Below, piece by piece: positions 34,601 through 45,607 of a stretch of 64,000 nucleotides of DNA. Both the position numbers and the translations under genes were made by a program. The first letter of the stretch is position 1; each line of letters starts with the position of its first letter. Below the pieces are notes generated by a model. That model made no database searches and was not told the DNA's origin. It saw nothing but the letters and a program-made list of their open reading frames with translations. The stretch comes from Comamonadaceae bacterium (GTDB lineage: Bacteria; Pseudomonadota; Gammaproteobacteria; Burkholderiales; Burkholderiaceae_C), in the NCBI GenBank assembly GCA_013297875.1, contig JAAFIW010000004.1, forward strand, positions 186,001-250,000. The letters are read 5' to 3'.

Positions 34601-35240
34601 ATGCACCAGGGTCTTTGACCATTACAAACACAAAGGGCACGACCAGCATCACCAGCCACAAAGGCTGCGTCCACACCTGCAGGCGGCTGATGGTGGACAC
34701 ACCGTGGGTGACCAGCGGAATCACCACCAGAGAGCAAATCAAGTAGCCCCAGGTGGGGGGAATGTCCAGTGCCAGCTCCAGCGCGTAAGCCATCACGGCG
34801 GCTTCGAGCGCGAAAAAGATGAAGGTGAAGCTGGCATAAATCAGCGAGGTGAGCGTGGAGCCGATGTAGCCAAAACCCGCGCCGCGGGTGAGCAAATCCA
34901 TGTCCACCCCGTAGCGCGCCGCATAAATGCTGATGGGCAAGCCCGCGAGAAAAATGATGATGCCGGTGGCCACAATGGCCCAGAAGGCATTCATGAAACC
35001 GTATTGCACCAGCAGCGTGGCGCCCACGGCTTCCAGAATCAAAAATGAGGCCGCGCCAAAGGCCGTATTGGCCACCCGAAATGGCGACCAGCGGCGAAAG
35101 CGCTGCGGCGTGAAGCGCAGTGCATAGTCTTCCATGGTCTCGCTGCCCACCCAGCTGTTGTAGTCGCGGCGAATCTTCACGATGCGCTGGGGGGCGTCGG
35201 TTGTGGCGCTTGTCGTTGGGGTGGCGGTTTCGGCGGTCAT
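31671..35240 (-). CDS. NCS1 permease-histidine kinase-receiver fusion (transporter-type sensor)
   Basis: 1189 aa from ATG 35240. Residues ~1-500 are a complete NCS1-type cytosine/purine/allantoin permease with about 12 membrane helices. A linker (about 508-526, PPEGAVPPWGGPAAER) comes from a dispersed repeat. Next is a Cys-rich putative metal-binding module (CVICERDY...CPAYQGPICSLCC...CGDLCKPH), two more membrane helices, a coiled coil, HisKA (ISHELRTPLNS), HATPase and a receiver (AVLLDLAMPGIDG). The transporter part probably senses a nitrogenous ligand such as urea or a purine product. It overlaps the LuxR-type regulator and is divergent from the urease genes, so it likely controls urea use. 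Confidence 0.92.
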   Translation of the reverse strand: MTAETATPTTSATTDAPQRIVKIRRDYNSWVGSETMEDYALRFTPQRFRRWSPFRVANTAFGAASFLILEAVGATLLVQYGFMNAFWAIVATGIIIFLAGLPISIYAARYGVDMDLLTRGAGFGYIGSTLTSLIYASFTFIFFALEAAVMAYALELALDIPPTWGYLICSLVVIPLVTHGVSTISRLQVWTQPLWLVMLVVPFVFVMVKDPGAFAGVVGYTGEKSGSSGFNVYMFGAALTVGIALITQMGEQVDYLRFMPAKTPANARQWWLGVLVGGPGWVVLGVLKMLGGALLAYLAISHSVPVDRAVDPNQMYLAAYEYVFPHYGWAVAATALFVVISQLKINVTNAYAGSLAWSNFFSRVTHSHPGRVVWVVFNTLIAFMLMEMNVFQALGDVLGLYSNLAIAWMMAVVADLVVNKPLGLSPKGIEFKRAYLWDVNPVGVGAMALASVLSIAAHLGLFGSGPQAFSAVIAMVTAFVASPLIAWATKGRYYLARPYTRPHALHFVSSLPPEGAVPPWGGPAAERASDTEEIVRRCVICERDYEGPDMAHCPAYQGPICSLCCTLDARCGDLCKPHASLSAQWSATLRWLLPKRVWPFLDTGLGHFILLMLVVVPLLAAVFGLLYHQELRTLVDSGTTAVDAASSLLRAGFVKAYMVLLVMAGIVAWALVLSHKSRQVAQEESNRQTHLLMREIALHKQTDEALQSAKLQAEQATVVAEEAREAATRANQAKSRYISTISHELRTPLNSILGYAQLMGEDAGVPPHRKHAVHVIKRGGEHLLSLIEGTLDIARIEAGKLTLEPKPMRFADCIHEVAAMFELQAAGKGLGFAFEAQGNLPEVVRADEKRLRQILINLLGNAIKFTAQGRVTLRARYAREMAHIEIEDTGPGLSAHELEQIFEPFARGQAISSVGSASGAGLGLTIAKMLTDLMGGEMTAQGTPGKGSVFRVRLFLPQLHGVAESAWPRPAPALRRLAYKGERRKLLVIDNEEADRELLVNLLEPLGFVLRTAASGHDGLDLLVAGFQADAVLLDLAMPGIDGWETLRRLRLLPGLAHTPVAIVSANAFDKGLDNDERVLPQDFVLKPVRHAELLDWLERRLELRWSEVPHTSVEEAPAAAAITLPNTDELKALRELVQLGYCRGVLNQLDAIVARDSACAAFADPLRTLAQQFQFDAITAQLDAISTP

Positions 35241-35266
35241 GGGAAACACAATTGTGCGTGCAAGCT

Positions 35267-35284
35267 GTATGCCATCTGGCGTAT
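35267..35284. promoter_or_regulatory. 7-4-7 palindrome in the permease-kinase/ureA divergent promoter
   Basis: GTATGCC-ATCT-GGCGTAT: right arm identical to the urtA site, left arm 5 of 7. It lies 27 bp from the kinase start and 58 bp from ureA, well placed to control both. Confidence 0.5.
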
Positions 35285-35341
35285 GTTCAGGCCTGAAACT
35301 TGGCTTTATGATCTTTCGAAACAGCTACTCACCTCACCCCC

Positions 35342-35644
35342 ATGGAACTGACACCTCGCGAAAAAGACAAGCTGCTGTTGTTCACTGCGGGCCTGTTGGC
35401 CGAGCGGCGCAAAGCCCGCGGCCTGAAGCTGAATTACCCCGAAGCCGTGGCGCTGATCTCGTGCGCCGTGATGGAGGGTGCGCGCGACGGCAAAACCGTG
35501 GCGCAGCTGATGAGCGAGGGCCGCAGCGTGCTGACCCGTGCCGACGTGATGGACGGCATCGCCGAGATGATTCCAGACATTCAAATCGAAGCCACATTCC
35601 CCGATGGCACCAAACTGGTCACCGTTCATCAACCCATTGTGTAA
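35342..35644 (+). CDS. ureA: Urease gamma subunit
   Basis: 100 aa, normal length. [23 protein letters not shown] and the C-terminal [22 protein letters not shown] are diagnostic. A structural subunit of the cytoplasmic nickel urease (UreABC) that hydrolyses urea to ammonia and CO2. It is the first gene of the cluster; ureD, which usually precedes it, is absent here. Confidence 0.98.
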   Translation: MELTPREKDKLLLFTAGLLAERRKARGLKLNYPEAVALISCAVMEGARDGKTVAQLMSEGRSVLTRADVMDGIAEMIPDIQIEATFPDGTKLVTVHQPIV

Positions 35645-35649
35645 CGATC

Positions 35650-35832
35650 ATGCGCTCTTCATTTACTCCTAAATTAATAGCTGCTTCAGCAATATTTACA
35701 TGGGCTAGCAGCTCATTTGCCCATGAAAACCATGGCTTGACGGGTAGCCACTGGCACGCCACCGACACCTGGGGGTTTGTGGCGGTGGCAGCGCTTGCGG
35801 TTGTGGCGTGGTGGTTGGGCAGCCGCAAATGA
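35650..35832 (+). CDS. Small exported or membrane protein inside the urease operon
   Basis: 60 aa from ATG 35650, 5 bp after ureA and overlapping the ureB start (ATGA). It has a signal-like N-terminus ([24 protein letters not shown]), a His-rich segment ([17 protein letters not shown]) and a final membrane helix ending in SRK. The signal-like part, about 35668-35714, is a copy of the dispersed repeat (TTAATAGCTGCTTCAGCAAT...ACATGGGCTAGCAGC) read in frame. A nickel-related role is tempting given the His residues, but unproven. Confidence 0.6.
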   Translation: MRSSFTPKLIAASAIFTWASSSFAHENHGLTGSHWHATDTWGFVAVAALAVVAWWLGSRK

Positions 35833-36134
35833 CGCCGGGAGAACTCCTCATCGACGACGGCGAGCATCTGCTGAACCCAGGCCGCCGCACCCTCACCATG
35901 GTGGTGACCAACACCGCTGACCGCCCGATTCAAGTGGGCTCGCACTACCACTTTGCCGAAACCAATGCGGCTCTCGGCTTTGACCGCGACGCGGCACGCG
36001 GCATGCGGCTGAACATTGCCAGCGGCCTGGCGGTGCGCTTTGAGCCGGGCCAGCAGCGCACGGTGGAGCTGGTGGACTATGCGGGTGACCGCAAGGTGTT
36101 TGGCTTTCGCGGTTTAGTGCAAGGGGCTTTGTAA
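35829..36134 (+). CDS. ureB: Urease beta subunit
   Basis: 101 aa from ATG 35829 (overlapping the previous stop). [19 protein letters not shown] and [17 protein letters not shown] are the family hallmarks. Structural subunit of urease. It overlaps ureC by one base. Confidence 0.97.
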   Translation: MTPGELLIDDGEHLLNPGRRTLTMVVTNTADRPIQVGSHYHFAETNAALGFDRDAARGMRLNIASGLAVRFEPGQQRTVELVDYAGDRKVFGFRGLVQGAL

Positions 36135-37885
36135 TGGCCACGATCAACAAACGTGCCTACGCCGAAATCTTCGGCCCCACCACTGGCGACCGCGTTCGCC
36201 TGGCCGACACCGATCTCATCATCGAAGTCGAAGCCGACTACACGCTGAGGGCCGGCGAAGGCCGGACGAACGCCGCTGGGAGCCCCGTCGGCTACGGCGA
36301 AGAGGTGAAGTTCGGCGGCGGCAAAACCATTCGTGACGGCATGGCGCAGTCGCAGCGCACCGCTATGCAGGGCGCGGTGGACACCGTGCTGACCAACGCG
36401 CTGATCATCGACCATTGGGGCATCGTCAAAGCCGACATTGGCCTGAAAGACGGACGCATCGCCGCCATCGGCAAGGCTGGCAACCCCGATGTGCAACCCG
36501 GTGTGGACATCATCATTGGCCCGGGCACCGAGGTCATCAGCTGCGAGGGCAGCATCGTCACCGCAGGCGGCATTGACTCGCACATTCACTTCATTTGCCC
36601 GCAGCAAATTGAAGCAGCGCTGGCCAGCGGCGTCACCACCATGTTTGGTGGCGGCACGGGTCCGGCCACTGGAACCTTTGCCACCACCTGCACACCGGGT
36701 GCCTGGAACATGCAGCGCATGTTGCAAGCGGCAGACGCCTTCCCGATGAACCTGGGCTTCATGGGCAAGGGCAACGCCAGCCTGCCCGATGCGCTGCGCG
36801 AGCAGATTGACGCGGGTGCCATCGGCCTGAAGCTGCACGAAGACTGGGGCACCACGCCCGCGGCTATCAGCAACTGCCTGGACGTGGCCGACGAGATGGA
36901 CATTCAGGTGGCCATTCACAGCGACACCTTGAACGAATCGGGCTTCGTTGAAAACACCATTGCTGCAACCAAGGGTAGAGGCATCTGCGCTTTCCACACC
37001 GAAGGTGCAGGCGGCGGCCACGCCCCGGACATCTTGCGGGTGGTGGGCGAGGCCAACTTCTTGCCCAGCTCCACCAACCCCACCATGCCCTACACCGTGA
37101 ATACGCTGGACGAGCATGTGGACATGCTGATGGTGTGCCACCACCTGGATGCGTCAATTGCCGAAGACCTGGCCTTCGCCGAAAGCCGCATCCGCCGCGA
37201 AACCATTGCGGCGGAAGACGTGCTGCACGACCTGGGTGCTATCAGCATGATGAGCAGCGACAGCCAAGCCATGGGCCGGGTGGGCGAGGTGGTGATTCGA
37301 ACCTGGCAGACGGCGCACAAGATGAAGGCGCAGCGCGGCAAACTCCCCGGTGATTCAGACCGCCACGACAATTTCCGCGCCAAACGCTACATCGCCAAAT
37401 ACACCATCAACCCCGCCATTGCGCACGGCATCAGCCACGAGGTGGGCAGCATTGAAGTGGGCAAATGGGCCGACCTGGTGGTCTTCAAACCTGCGTTTTT
37501 CGGCGTGAAGCCCTCGCTGATTTTGAAAGGCGGCTTCATCGCCATGGCCGCCATGGGTGACCCCAGCGCATCGATTCCCACGCCCCAGCCGGTGCACTAC
37601 CGGCCCATGTTTGGGGCCTGTGGCGGCGCACTGGCCAAAAGCTCGCTCACCTTCGTCTCACAAGCGGGTTTTAACCAGGGCGTGCAGCAGCGCTTTGGCC
37701 TGAGCAAAACCATCGCGGTGGCCAAAAACATCCGCCACGTGCGCAAGCAGCACATGGTGCACAACAGCTACCTACCGCAGATGTCGATTGACGCGCAAAC
37801 CTACGCCGTGCACGCCGATGGCCAGTTGCTCACCTGTGAGCCGGCGACCAGCTTGCCGATGGCGCAGCGCTACTTCTTGTTTTGA
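36134..37885 (+). CDS. ureC: Urease alpha (catalytic) subunit
   Basis: 583 aa. Nickel-site residues are in place: HIHF after GGIDS, the carbamylated Lys in [10 protein letters not shown] in [11 protein letters not shown] and [12 protein letters not shown], and the flap CHHLD. Compared with the usual ~567-570 aa there is an extra stretch at residues 38-53 ([16 protein letters not shown], 36245-36292) between DYT and [11 protein letters not shown]. It is encoded by unusually GC-rich DNA. The rest appears intact, so activity is expected. Confidence 0.97.
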   Translation: MATINKRAYAEIFGPTTGDRVRLADTDLIIEVEADYTLRAGEGRTNAAGSPVGYGEEVKFGGGKTIRDGMAQSQRTAMQGAVDTVLTNALIIDHWGIVKADIGLKDGRIAAIGKAGNPDVQPGVDIIIGPGTEVISCEGSIVTAGGIDSHIHFICPQQIEAALASGVTTMFGGGTGPATGTFATTCTPGAWNMQRMLQAADAFPMNLGFMGKGNASLPDALREQIDAGAIGLKLHEDWGTTPAAISNCLDVADEMDIQVAIHSDTLNESGFVENTIAATKGRGICAFHTEGAGGGHAPDILRVVGEANFLPSSTNPTMPYTVNTLDEHVDMLMVCHHLDASIAEDLAFAESRIRRETIAAEDVLHDLGAISMMSSDSQAMGRVGEVVIRTWQTAHKMKAQRGKLPGDSDRHDNFRAKRYIAKYTINPAIAHGISHEVGSIEVGKWADLVVFKPAFFGVKPSLILKGGFIAMAAMGDPSASIPTPQPVHYRPMFGACGGALAKSSLTFVSQAGFNQGVQQRFGLSKTIAVAKNIRHVRKQHMVHNSYLPQMSIDAQTYAVHADGQLLTCEPATSLPMAQRYFLF

Positions 37886-38451
37886 TGAGCAAAGCCTTCA
37901 CGCGGGAAACCGACACATCAGACGATGAAGACGGCGAACCCGCAGCGCCACCGCTGCCAGCGGGCAGCAAAAACTACATCACCGCACCTGGCTTCGCGCG
38001 CCTGCAAGGCGAGCTGCTGGATCTGATGGACAACCAGCGGCCCAAGGTGGTGGAGGCCGTGCACTGGGCGGCCAAAAATGGCGACCGCTCGGAGAACGGC
38101 GACTACATCTACGGCAAAAAACGCCTGCGCGAGATCGACAAACGCATCCATTTTTTAACCCGGCGATTGGATGTGGCCGAGGTCGTCAACCCCAGCTTGC
38201 ACCACGGCAACACACAGATTTTCTTCGGTGCCACCGTGACGTATGCCGACGATTCTGGGCACACGCGCAGCGTGACGATTCTGGGCATTGACGAGGTCGA
38301 CACGACACAGGCGCAGGTCAGCTGGGTCTCGCCGATTGCGCGGGCGCTGCTCAAGGCGCGAGAAGGCGATGTGGTGCGGCTGGTCACGCCTGGCGGGGCG
38401 CAAGAGCTGGAGATTCTGCGGGTTGTTTACCCGGTCGGTGGTTCAGGCTGA
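37885..38451 (+). CDS. greB: Transcription elongation factor GreB
   Basis: 188 aa from ATG 37885, overlapping the ureC stop (TGATG). The N-terminal coiled coil has the acidic tip pattern NGDRSENGDYIYGKKRLREID, where GreB reactivates backtracked RNA polymerase. The C-terminal FKBP-like domain ends in RALLKAREGDVVRL and ELEIL. An acidic N-terminal extension of ~30 residues is unusual but common in this family's relatives. It is translationally coupled to urease although functionally unrelated. Confidence 0.93.
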   Translation: MSKAFTRETDTSDDEDGEPAAPPLPAGSKNYITAPGFARLQGELLDLMDNQRPKVVEAVHWAAKNGDRSENGDYIYGKKRLREIDKRIHFLTRRLDVAEVVNPSLHHGNTQIFFGATVTYADDSGHTRSVTILGIDEVDTTQAQVSWVSPIARALLKAREGDVVRLVTPGGAQELEILRVVYPVGGSG

Positions 38452-38470
38452 TTTTTAAGCGAAATCGGCC

Positions 38471-38520
38471 CACAGCCCTTGCAAATACTGCTCAGACAGC
38501 TATCAAATAGATAGTAAATA
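38471..38520. repeat. Dispersed repeat copy, diverged core
   Basis: CACAGCCCTTGCAAATACTG then CTCAGACAGCTATCAAATAGATAG; core CTCAGACA instead of CTCAAGCA. It lies between the convergent greB and relA/spoT genes. Confidence 0.7.
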
Positions 38521-38522
38521 AT

Positions 38523-40829
<2,307 letters not shown>

Positions 40830-40875
40830 GGCCTGACTTTAGCGCTGTGCGGCCAGCAAGCCACCCCACAACGCA

Positions 40876-40900
40876 AAAAGCACCGCAGGGCGGTGCTTTT
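40876..40900. terminator. Bidirectional rho-independent terminator
   Basis: AAAAGCACCGC (40876-40886) and GCGGTGCTTTT (40890-40900) form an 11-bp stem with a 3-nt loop, flanked by A-run and T-run. It lies between rpoZ and spoT on the same strand, so it would limit read-through from rpoZ into spoT. Confidence 0.8.
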
Positions 40901-40921
40901 TTATTCACGGCGAAGACGAAA

Positions 40922-41125
40922 TCAGCCGGGTACTTTTTTCAGCATTTCAATGCCGATTTTGCCTTCAGCGATCTCCCGCAGGGCGGTCACACCCGGCTTG
41001 TTTTTGCTCTCGATCTTGGCTGTGTGGCCCTGGCTGAGCATGCGGGCGCGGTAGGTGGCGGCCAGCACCAGCTGGAAACGGTTAGGAATGTGAACCAGGC
41101 AGTCTTCAACGGTGATGCGGGCCAT
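40922..41125 (-). CDS. rpoZ: RNA polymerase omega subunit
   Basis: 67 aa, [23 protein letters not shown] is diagnostic. Omega helps RNA polymerase assembly and binds ppGpp, matching its place beside spoT. It lies 32 bp downstream of gmk on the same strand. Confidence 0.97.
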   Translation of the reverse strand: MARITVEDCLVHIPNRFQLVLAATYRARMLSQGHTAKIESKNKPGVTALREIAEGKIGIEMLKKVPG

Positions 41126-41157
41126 GAGCAGCTTTCGGTTGTTTCGGTCGGGAAGAT

Positions 41158-41778
41158 TTAGCAGATATTGAGCGCTTTGAAGGTATCAGGCCGGGCTCGG
41201 CGCTGGGCCGAAAACTTCAAACGCTGGGCATGAACAATGGCTTTCAGGTCGAACAAAGCCCGTTCAAATAACTCATTGATTATAACGAAGTCAAATTCCC
41301 GGGCCTGCGCCACCTCCAGCGCCGCGTTTGAGAGGCGCAGCTCGATGGTCTCCACCGCATCTTCGCCGCGCCGCAGCAAGCGGGCGCGCAACTCTTCCCA
41401 ACTGGGCGGCAAAATGAAAATCAGCACGGCGTTGGCGAAAATCTTCTTGATCTGCAAAGCGCCTTGAAAGTCGATCTCCAGAATCACGTCCGCGCCCTCG
41501 GCAATGCGGTCTTCGATCACTTTTTTGGAGGTGCCATAGCGCTGGCCGTGCACATGCGCCCACTCCACAAACGCATCGCCTGCCACCATCTCATCAAACG
41601 CGTCGGGTGAGACGAAAAAATACTCGCGTCCCTGCACCTCCTGGCCGCGCGGTGCCCGCGTGGTGTGCGAGATCGACGGCGACACCCGCGAATCCAGTTC
41701 CATCAAGGCCTTGACCAGGCTGGATTTACCAGCCCCGCTGGGTGCTGCCACCACAAACAAATTACCGGGATAGTCCAT
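41158..41778 (-). CDS. gmk: Guanylate kinase
   Basis: 206 aa from ATG 41778; P-loop [12 protein letters not shown]-binding [19 protein letters not shown] and the lid region are typical. It converts GMP to GDP. The start codon and upstream region lie in a copy of the dispersed repeat (about 41775-41815). An alternative TTG 41793 would add the repeat-encoded residues MSSFY. Confidence 0.96.
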   Translation of the reverse strand: MDYPGNLFVVAAPSGAGKSSLVKALMELDSRVSPSISHTTRAPRGQEVQGREYFFVSPDAFDEMVAGDAFVEWAHVHGQRYGTSKKVIEDRIAEGADVILEIDFQGALQIKKIFANAVLIFILPPSWEELRARLLRRGEDAVETIELRLSNAALEVAQAREFDFVIINELFERALFDLKAIVHAQRLKFSAQRRARPDTFKALNIC

Positions 41779-41818
41779 ATAGAAACTGCTCAAGCAGCTA
41801 TGTAATTAATAGCAAAAC
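41779..41818. repeat. Dispersed TGCTCAAGCA repeat copy at the gmk start
   Basis: CCATATAGAAACTGCTCAAG then CAGCTATGTAATTAATAGC, near consensus, with GCTAT...ATAGC arms. The ATG of gmk is the reverse complement of its CCATAT end. Confidence 0.8.
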
Positions 41819-41828
41819 AGCGGGTCAA

Positions 41829-42752
41829 TTATTCGATGTTCTGCACCTGTTCGCGCATTTGCTCAATCAACACCTTCATGTCCACCGACACCCGTGTCAT
41901 TTCCAGCGCGGCCGATTTGGAGCCCAGGGTGTTGGCTTCGCGGTGCAGCTCCTGAATCAAAAAGTCCAGCCGCTTGCCCACTTCGCCCCCCTTGGTGAGC
42001 AAGCGCTCAATCTCGTCCAGGTGGCTGGCCAATCGGGTGATTTCTTCGGCTACGTCGATGCGGATGGCAAAGGCCGTGGCCTCACTGAGCGCCCGGTCCT
42101 GGGCGACTTCCGGCAGGCTGGCACCGGTTTTCGATGCGTCAGCCAGGCCCATGGCCTCCTGCCAACGCTCCAGAAACCGCTGGCGCTGCTGCGCAACCAG
42201 TTGCGGCACCAGCGGCTGGGCTTGAAGAGCCAGCGTGCGCAGCTGCGTGACATGGCCTTGCAGCATGTCGGTCAGGCGCGCGCCTTCGCGCTCGCGGGCC
42301 TGGCGCAGGGCCTCCAGCGCCTGGCGGCCCAGGGTCATGACCGTGTCGCCCCAGTCCACCGAGCTTGCCGACGCATCGCTGACGCACAAACGCAGCACGT
42401 CGGCCACGCTCAGCGCCGGTGCCTCGGGCAGCCAGCTGCGCACGTTGTCCTGCACCGACGACAGGCGCTGCAGCAGTTTGGGCGATGGCTCAGTCACGGT
42501 TTGGGTGGCGGGGTTTTCAACGGATGCGCGCACCTCGACCTTGCCGCGTTTCAAATTGGCCGTGAGCATTTCACGCAGCGCCGGTTCGTGCTGGCGCAAC
42601 TCGTCGGGCAGCTTGAAGCTGAGGTCTAAAAACCGGCTGTTCACCGAGCGAATCTCCAGGCCAAGCCTGCTGGGCCTCGCGTGCTCGGCGGCGGGGTGGG
42701 TTGCCATGCTCTGCTGCACACTGGCGTAACCGGTCATGCTGTAAACTGCCAT
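41829..42752 (-). CDS. yicC: YicC family endoribonuclease
   Basis: 307 aa from ATG 42752 (MAVYSMTGYAS is the conserved N-terminus; the longer frame overlaps the divergent kinase gene). Conserved LEIRSVNSRFLDLSFKLP and the C-terminal KRLDFLIQELHREANTLGSKS support the family. YicC is an RNase in E. coli with a role in stationary phase and sRNA turnover. Divergent from the Ser/Thr kinase gene. Confidence 0.94.
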   Translation of the reverse strand: MAVYSMTGYASVQQSMATHPAAEHARPSRLGLEIRSVNSRFLDLSFKLPDELRQHEPALREMLTANLKRGKVEVRASVENPATQTVTEPSPKLLQRLSSVQDNVRSWLPEAPALSVADVLRLCVSDASASSVDWGDTVMTLGRQALEALRQAREREGARLTDMLQGHVTQLRTLALQAQPLVPQLVAQQRQRFLERWQEAMGLADASKTGASLPEVAQDRALSEATAFAIRIDVAEEITRLASHLDEIERLLTKGGEVGKRLDFLIQELHREANTLGSKSAALEMTRVSVDMKVLIEQMREQVQNIE

Positions 42753-42837
42753 GTAGCCCTTTTGAATGACTGGGTTTGCTTCAAGAACGCAGGGAAATAC
42801 GGAGTCTGTTCCCCCCGAAGGTACCACCCCGCAAATT

Positions 42838-43845
42838 ATGTCAAAGGTCAAACCCGCTCCCCTGCCGCCAGATACCGTCATCGGTGGTTACCGGGTGGTG
42901 CGCAAAGTGTCTTCCGGCGGTTTCGGCGTGGTGTACCTGGCCGTCGACAACGAAGGCCAGCAAGTGGCCGTCAAGGAGTATCTGCCCTCCTCGCTGGCTA
43001 CGCGCCCGCCCGGCGAATTGCTGCCCCAGGTACAGCCTGAAAAACTCTCGCTGTACCGCCTGGGCCTGAAAAGCTTTTTTGAAGAAGGCCGCTCGCTGGC
43101 CCAGATTTCACATGCGTCTGTGGTGAGCGTGCTGAATTTCTTCCGCGAAAACGAAACCGTTTATATGGTGATGAACTACCTGGAGGGTGCCACCCTGCAG
43201 GACTTCATCATTACGGCGCGCGAATTGAAGAAGCAAAAAGTGTTTCGTGAGTCCACTATTCGCAGCCTGTTTGACGAAATTTTGCGCGGCTTGCGCATCG
43301 TGCACCAGCACAAAATGCTGCACCTGGACATCAAGCCCGCCAATATTTTTATTACCGACGACAACCGCGCGGTGTTGATTGACTTTGGCGCGGCGCGCGA
43401 GGTCTTGAGCAAAGAAGGCAATTTCATCCGCCCCATGTACACGCCCGGTTTCGCCGCGCCCGAGATGTACCGGCGCGATTCGTCCATGGGCCCGTGGACC
43501 GATATTTATGCCATCGGTGCCTGCATTTACGCCACCATGCAAGGCTACCCGCCCAACGACGCGCCACAGCGGCTGGAAAAAGACCGTCTGTCGCTGGCCT
43601 TGTCGCGGCTGCGCGGCGTGTATTCAGATAACCTGATCGAGGTGGTGGAGTGGTGCATGTCGCTGGATCCGCTGTCGCGCCCGCAGTCGGTGTTTGCACT
43701 GCAAAAAGAACTCAGCCGCGAAGGCGAGCGGCGCTACACCAAGCTCACGGTAGGCGAAAAAATGCGCTTGCAGTTTGACAACATGGTGTCGGACGGCAAG
43801 AAGAAACTGGCCGGCGCCACCGGCTTTGGACCCAAGGCCAAGTAG
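42838..43845 (+). CDS. Serine/threonine protein kinase
   Basis: 335 aa from ATG 42838. All core kinase motifs are present: Gly-rich loop SSGGFGVVYLA, K46 in VAVKEYLP, catalytic HLDIKPANIF, DFGAAR and a P+1/APE region GFAAPEMY. No membrane helix is visible, so it is cytoplasmic. The next gene encodes a PP2C phosphatase, forming a reversible phosphorylation pair. Targets unknown. Confidence 0.94.
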   Translation: MSKVKPAPLPPDTVIGGYRVVRKVSSGGFGVVYLAVDNEGQQVAVKEYLPSSLATRPPGELLPQVQPEKLSLYRLGLKSFFEEGRSLAQISHASVVSVLNFFRENETVYMVMNYLEGATLQDFIITARELKKQKVFRESTIRSLFDEILRGLRIVHQHKMLHLDIKPANIFITDDNRAVLIDFGAAREVLSKEGNFIRPMYTPGFAAPEMYRRDSSMGPWTDIYAIGACIYATMQGYPPNDAPQRLEKDRLSLALSRLRGVYSDNLIEVVEWCMSLDPLSRPQSVFALQKELSREGERRYTKLTVGEKMRLQFDNMVSDGKKKLAGATGFGPKAK

Positions 43846-43908
43846 TCCCCACGCTCCATTGCTTCGGGCACAACAACAACTCCAGACAAGGCCACAGGCC
43901 AGCGGCTC

Positions 43909-44811
43909 ATGAAATTTTCTGTATTCCAAATCAGCCGCCGCGGCGGGCGCGAAAAGAACGAAGACCGCATGGGGTATTGCTACACCCGCGAGTCGGGCCT
44001 GTTTGTGCTGGCCGACGGCATGGGCGGCCACCCCGAAGGCGAAGTGGCGGCCCAGCTGGCACTGCAAACCGTCTCCGCGCTGTACCAGAAAGAGGCCCGC
44101 CCTATCGTGGCCGACGTGGAAGAGTTTCTGGGCACGGCGCTGATGGCGGCGCACCACCAGATCATTCGCTACGCCGGTGAAAAAGGCATGCTGGATACGC
44201 CCCGCACCACCCTGGTGGTCGCCGTGGTGCAGGGCACCAGTGCCACCTGGGTGCACTGTGGCGACTCACGGCTGTACTTGGTGCGCGACGGCCAATTGGT
44301 CACCCGCACGCGCGACCACTCGTACCTGGAGCAGCACAACGCGGGCACCTTCCGCATGGACCGGGTCAACCGCAACATTCTGTTCACCTGCCTGGGCTCA
44401 CCCACCAAACCCGTGTTTGACGTGACCGGCCCGGTCACCTTGCAGCAAGGCGACAAGATTTTGCTGTGCTCTGATGGCCTGTGGGGCACCTTGGAAGACG
44501 CTGAAATCGTGCGCCAGTTGTCGCTGCAACCGGTGGGCGAGTCGGTGCCCGAGCTGGTCGAGCAGGCGCTGCGCAAAGGCGGCGAGCACTGCGACAACGT
44601 GACCGTGATTGCGTTGGAATGGGAAACGCCCGACGCTTTTGAGTCCACCCGTGGCATCTCCACCGACAGCATCATGGACGGCGTATTTGCCTCCACCATT
44701 CAGGCGGGTCTGGGCGATACCGTGATCGACGAGCTGGACGACGCCGCCATCGAACGCTCGATTGCCGAGATCAACGAAGCCATCCGCCGCTCGGCGAGCA
44801 AAAAGACCTAA
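43909..44811 (+). CDS. PP2C-type protein serine/threonine phosphatase
   Basis: 300 aa. Metal-binding motifs: [27 protein letters not shown], the CSDGLWG block and [10 protein letters not shown]. The C-terminal ~60 residues are an extra acidic helical tail. It probably reverses the adjacent kinase. It lies 63 bp downstream in the same direction and 4 bp before rph. Confidence 0.94.
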   Translation: MKFSVFQISRRGGREKNEDRMGYCYTRESGLFVLADGMGGHPEGEVAAQLALQTVSALYQKEARPIVADVEEFLGTALMAAHHQIIRYAGEKGMLDTPRTTLVVAVVQGTSATWVHCGDSRLYLVRDGQLVTRTRDHSYLEQHNAGTFRMDRVNRNILFTCLGSPTKPVFDVTGPVTLQQGDKILLCSDGLWGTLEDAEIVRQLSLQPVGESVPELVEQALRKGGEHCDNVTVIALEWETPDAFESTRGISTDSIMDGVFASTIQAGLGDTVIDELDDAAIERSIAEINEAIRRSASKKT

Positions 44812-44815
44812 TTTC

Positions 44816-45553
44816 ATGACAATTTTTGAACGCAGTGGCGCAAGGGCCACGAACCAGTTGCGCCCAGTGCGCATCACCCGTGGCTACACCATCCATGCAG
44901 AAGGCTCGGTGCTCATCGAGTTTGGCGACACGCGTGTGCTGTGCACCGCGTCGGTGGAAGAGAAAGTGCCGCCGCACAAAAAGGGCAGCGGCGAAGGCTG
45001 GGTCACGGCCGAATACGGCATGCTGCCGCGCGCCACGCACACGCGTGGCGACCGCGAGGCCGCGCGCGGCAAGCAAAGCGGGCGCACGCAGGAGATTCAG
45101 CGGCTGATTGGCCGGTCCATGCGGGCGGTGTTTGATTTGAAGAAGCTGGGCGAGCGCACCATCCACCTCGATTGCGATGTGCTGCAGGCCGACGGCGGCA
45201 CCCGCACCGCAGCCATCACCGGTGCCTATGTGGCTGCGCACGATGCGGTGACGAAGCTGATGGACAGCGGCAAGCTGGTGGAGACACCCATCAAAGACGC
45301 CGTGGCCGCCATTTCGGTGGGCTTGGTGCAGGGCACGCCGCTGCTCGATCTGGAATACACCGAAGACTCGGCCTGCGACACCGACATGAACGTGGTGATG
45401 ACCGGCGCGGGCCATTTTGTTGAAGTGCAGGGCACAGCAGAAGGCGCGGCCTTCACCCGGGCGCAAATGGACGCGCTGCTGGCGCTGGCGGAAGGCGGCA
45501 TTGCGCAACTGGTGCAGTTACAGACGGCGGCGCTTCAATCAGTGCACATTTGA
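44816..45553 (+). CDS. rph: Ribonuclease PH
   Basis: 245 aa from ATG 44816. Typical [18 protein letters not shown] start, [30 protein letters not shown] and the phosphate-binding region [17 protein letters not shown] are present. It trims tRNA 3' ends phosphorolytically. It starts 4 bp after the phosphatase stop. Confidence 0.97.
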   Translation: MTIFERSGARATNQLRPVRITRGYTIHAEGSVLIEFGDTRVLCTASVEEKVPPHKKGSGEGWVTAEYGMLPRATHTRGDREAARGKQSGRTQEIQRLIGRSMRAVFDLKKLGERTIHLDCDVLQADGGTRTAAITGAYVAAHDAVTKLMDSGKLVETPIKDAVAAISVGLVQGTPLLDLEYTEDSACDTDMNVVMTGAGHFVEVQGTAEGAAFTRAQMDALLALAEGGIAQLVQLQTAALQSVHI

Positions 45554-45603
45554 TTGCTATTAAGTTCATAGCTGCTTGAGCAGTATTTACATGGGCTAGA
45601 GGC
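45554..45603. repeat. Dispersed TGCTTGAGCA repeat copy between rph and rdgB
   Basis: GCTATTAAGTTCATAGCTGC then TTGAGCAGTATTTACATGGGC, near consensus in the opposite orientation to the copies at 20.7 and 41.8 kb. Confidence 0.8.
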
Positions 45604-45607
45604 CATT

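Noticed and set aside
36077-37144. Long minus-strand frame opposite ureC
   Set aside because: Shadow of a highly conserved gene; no motif.
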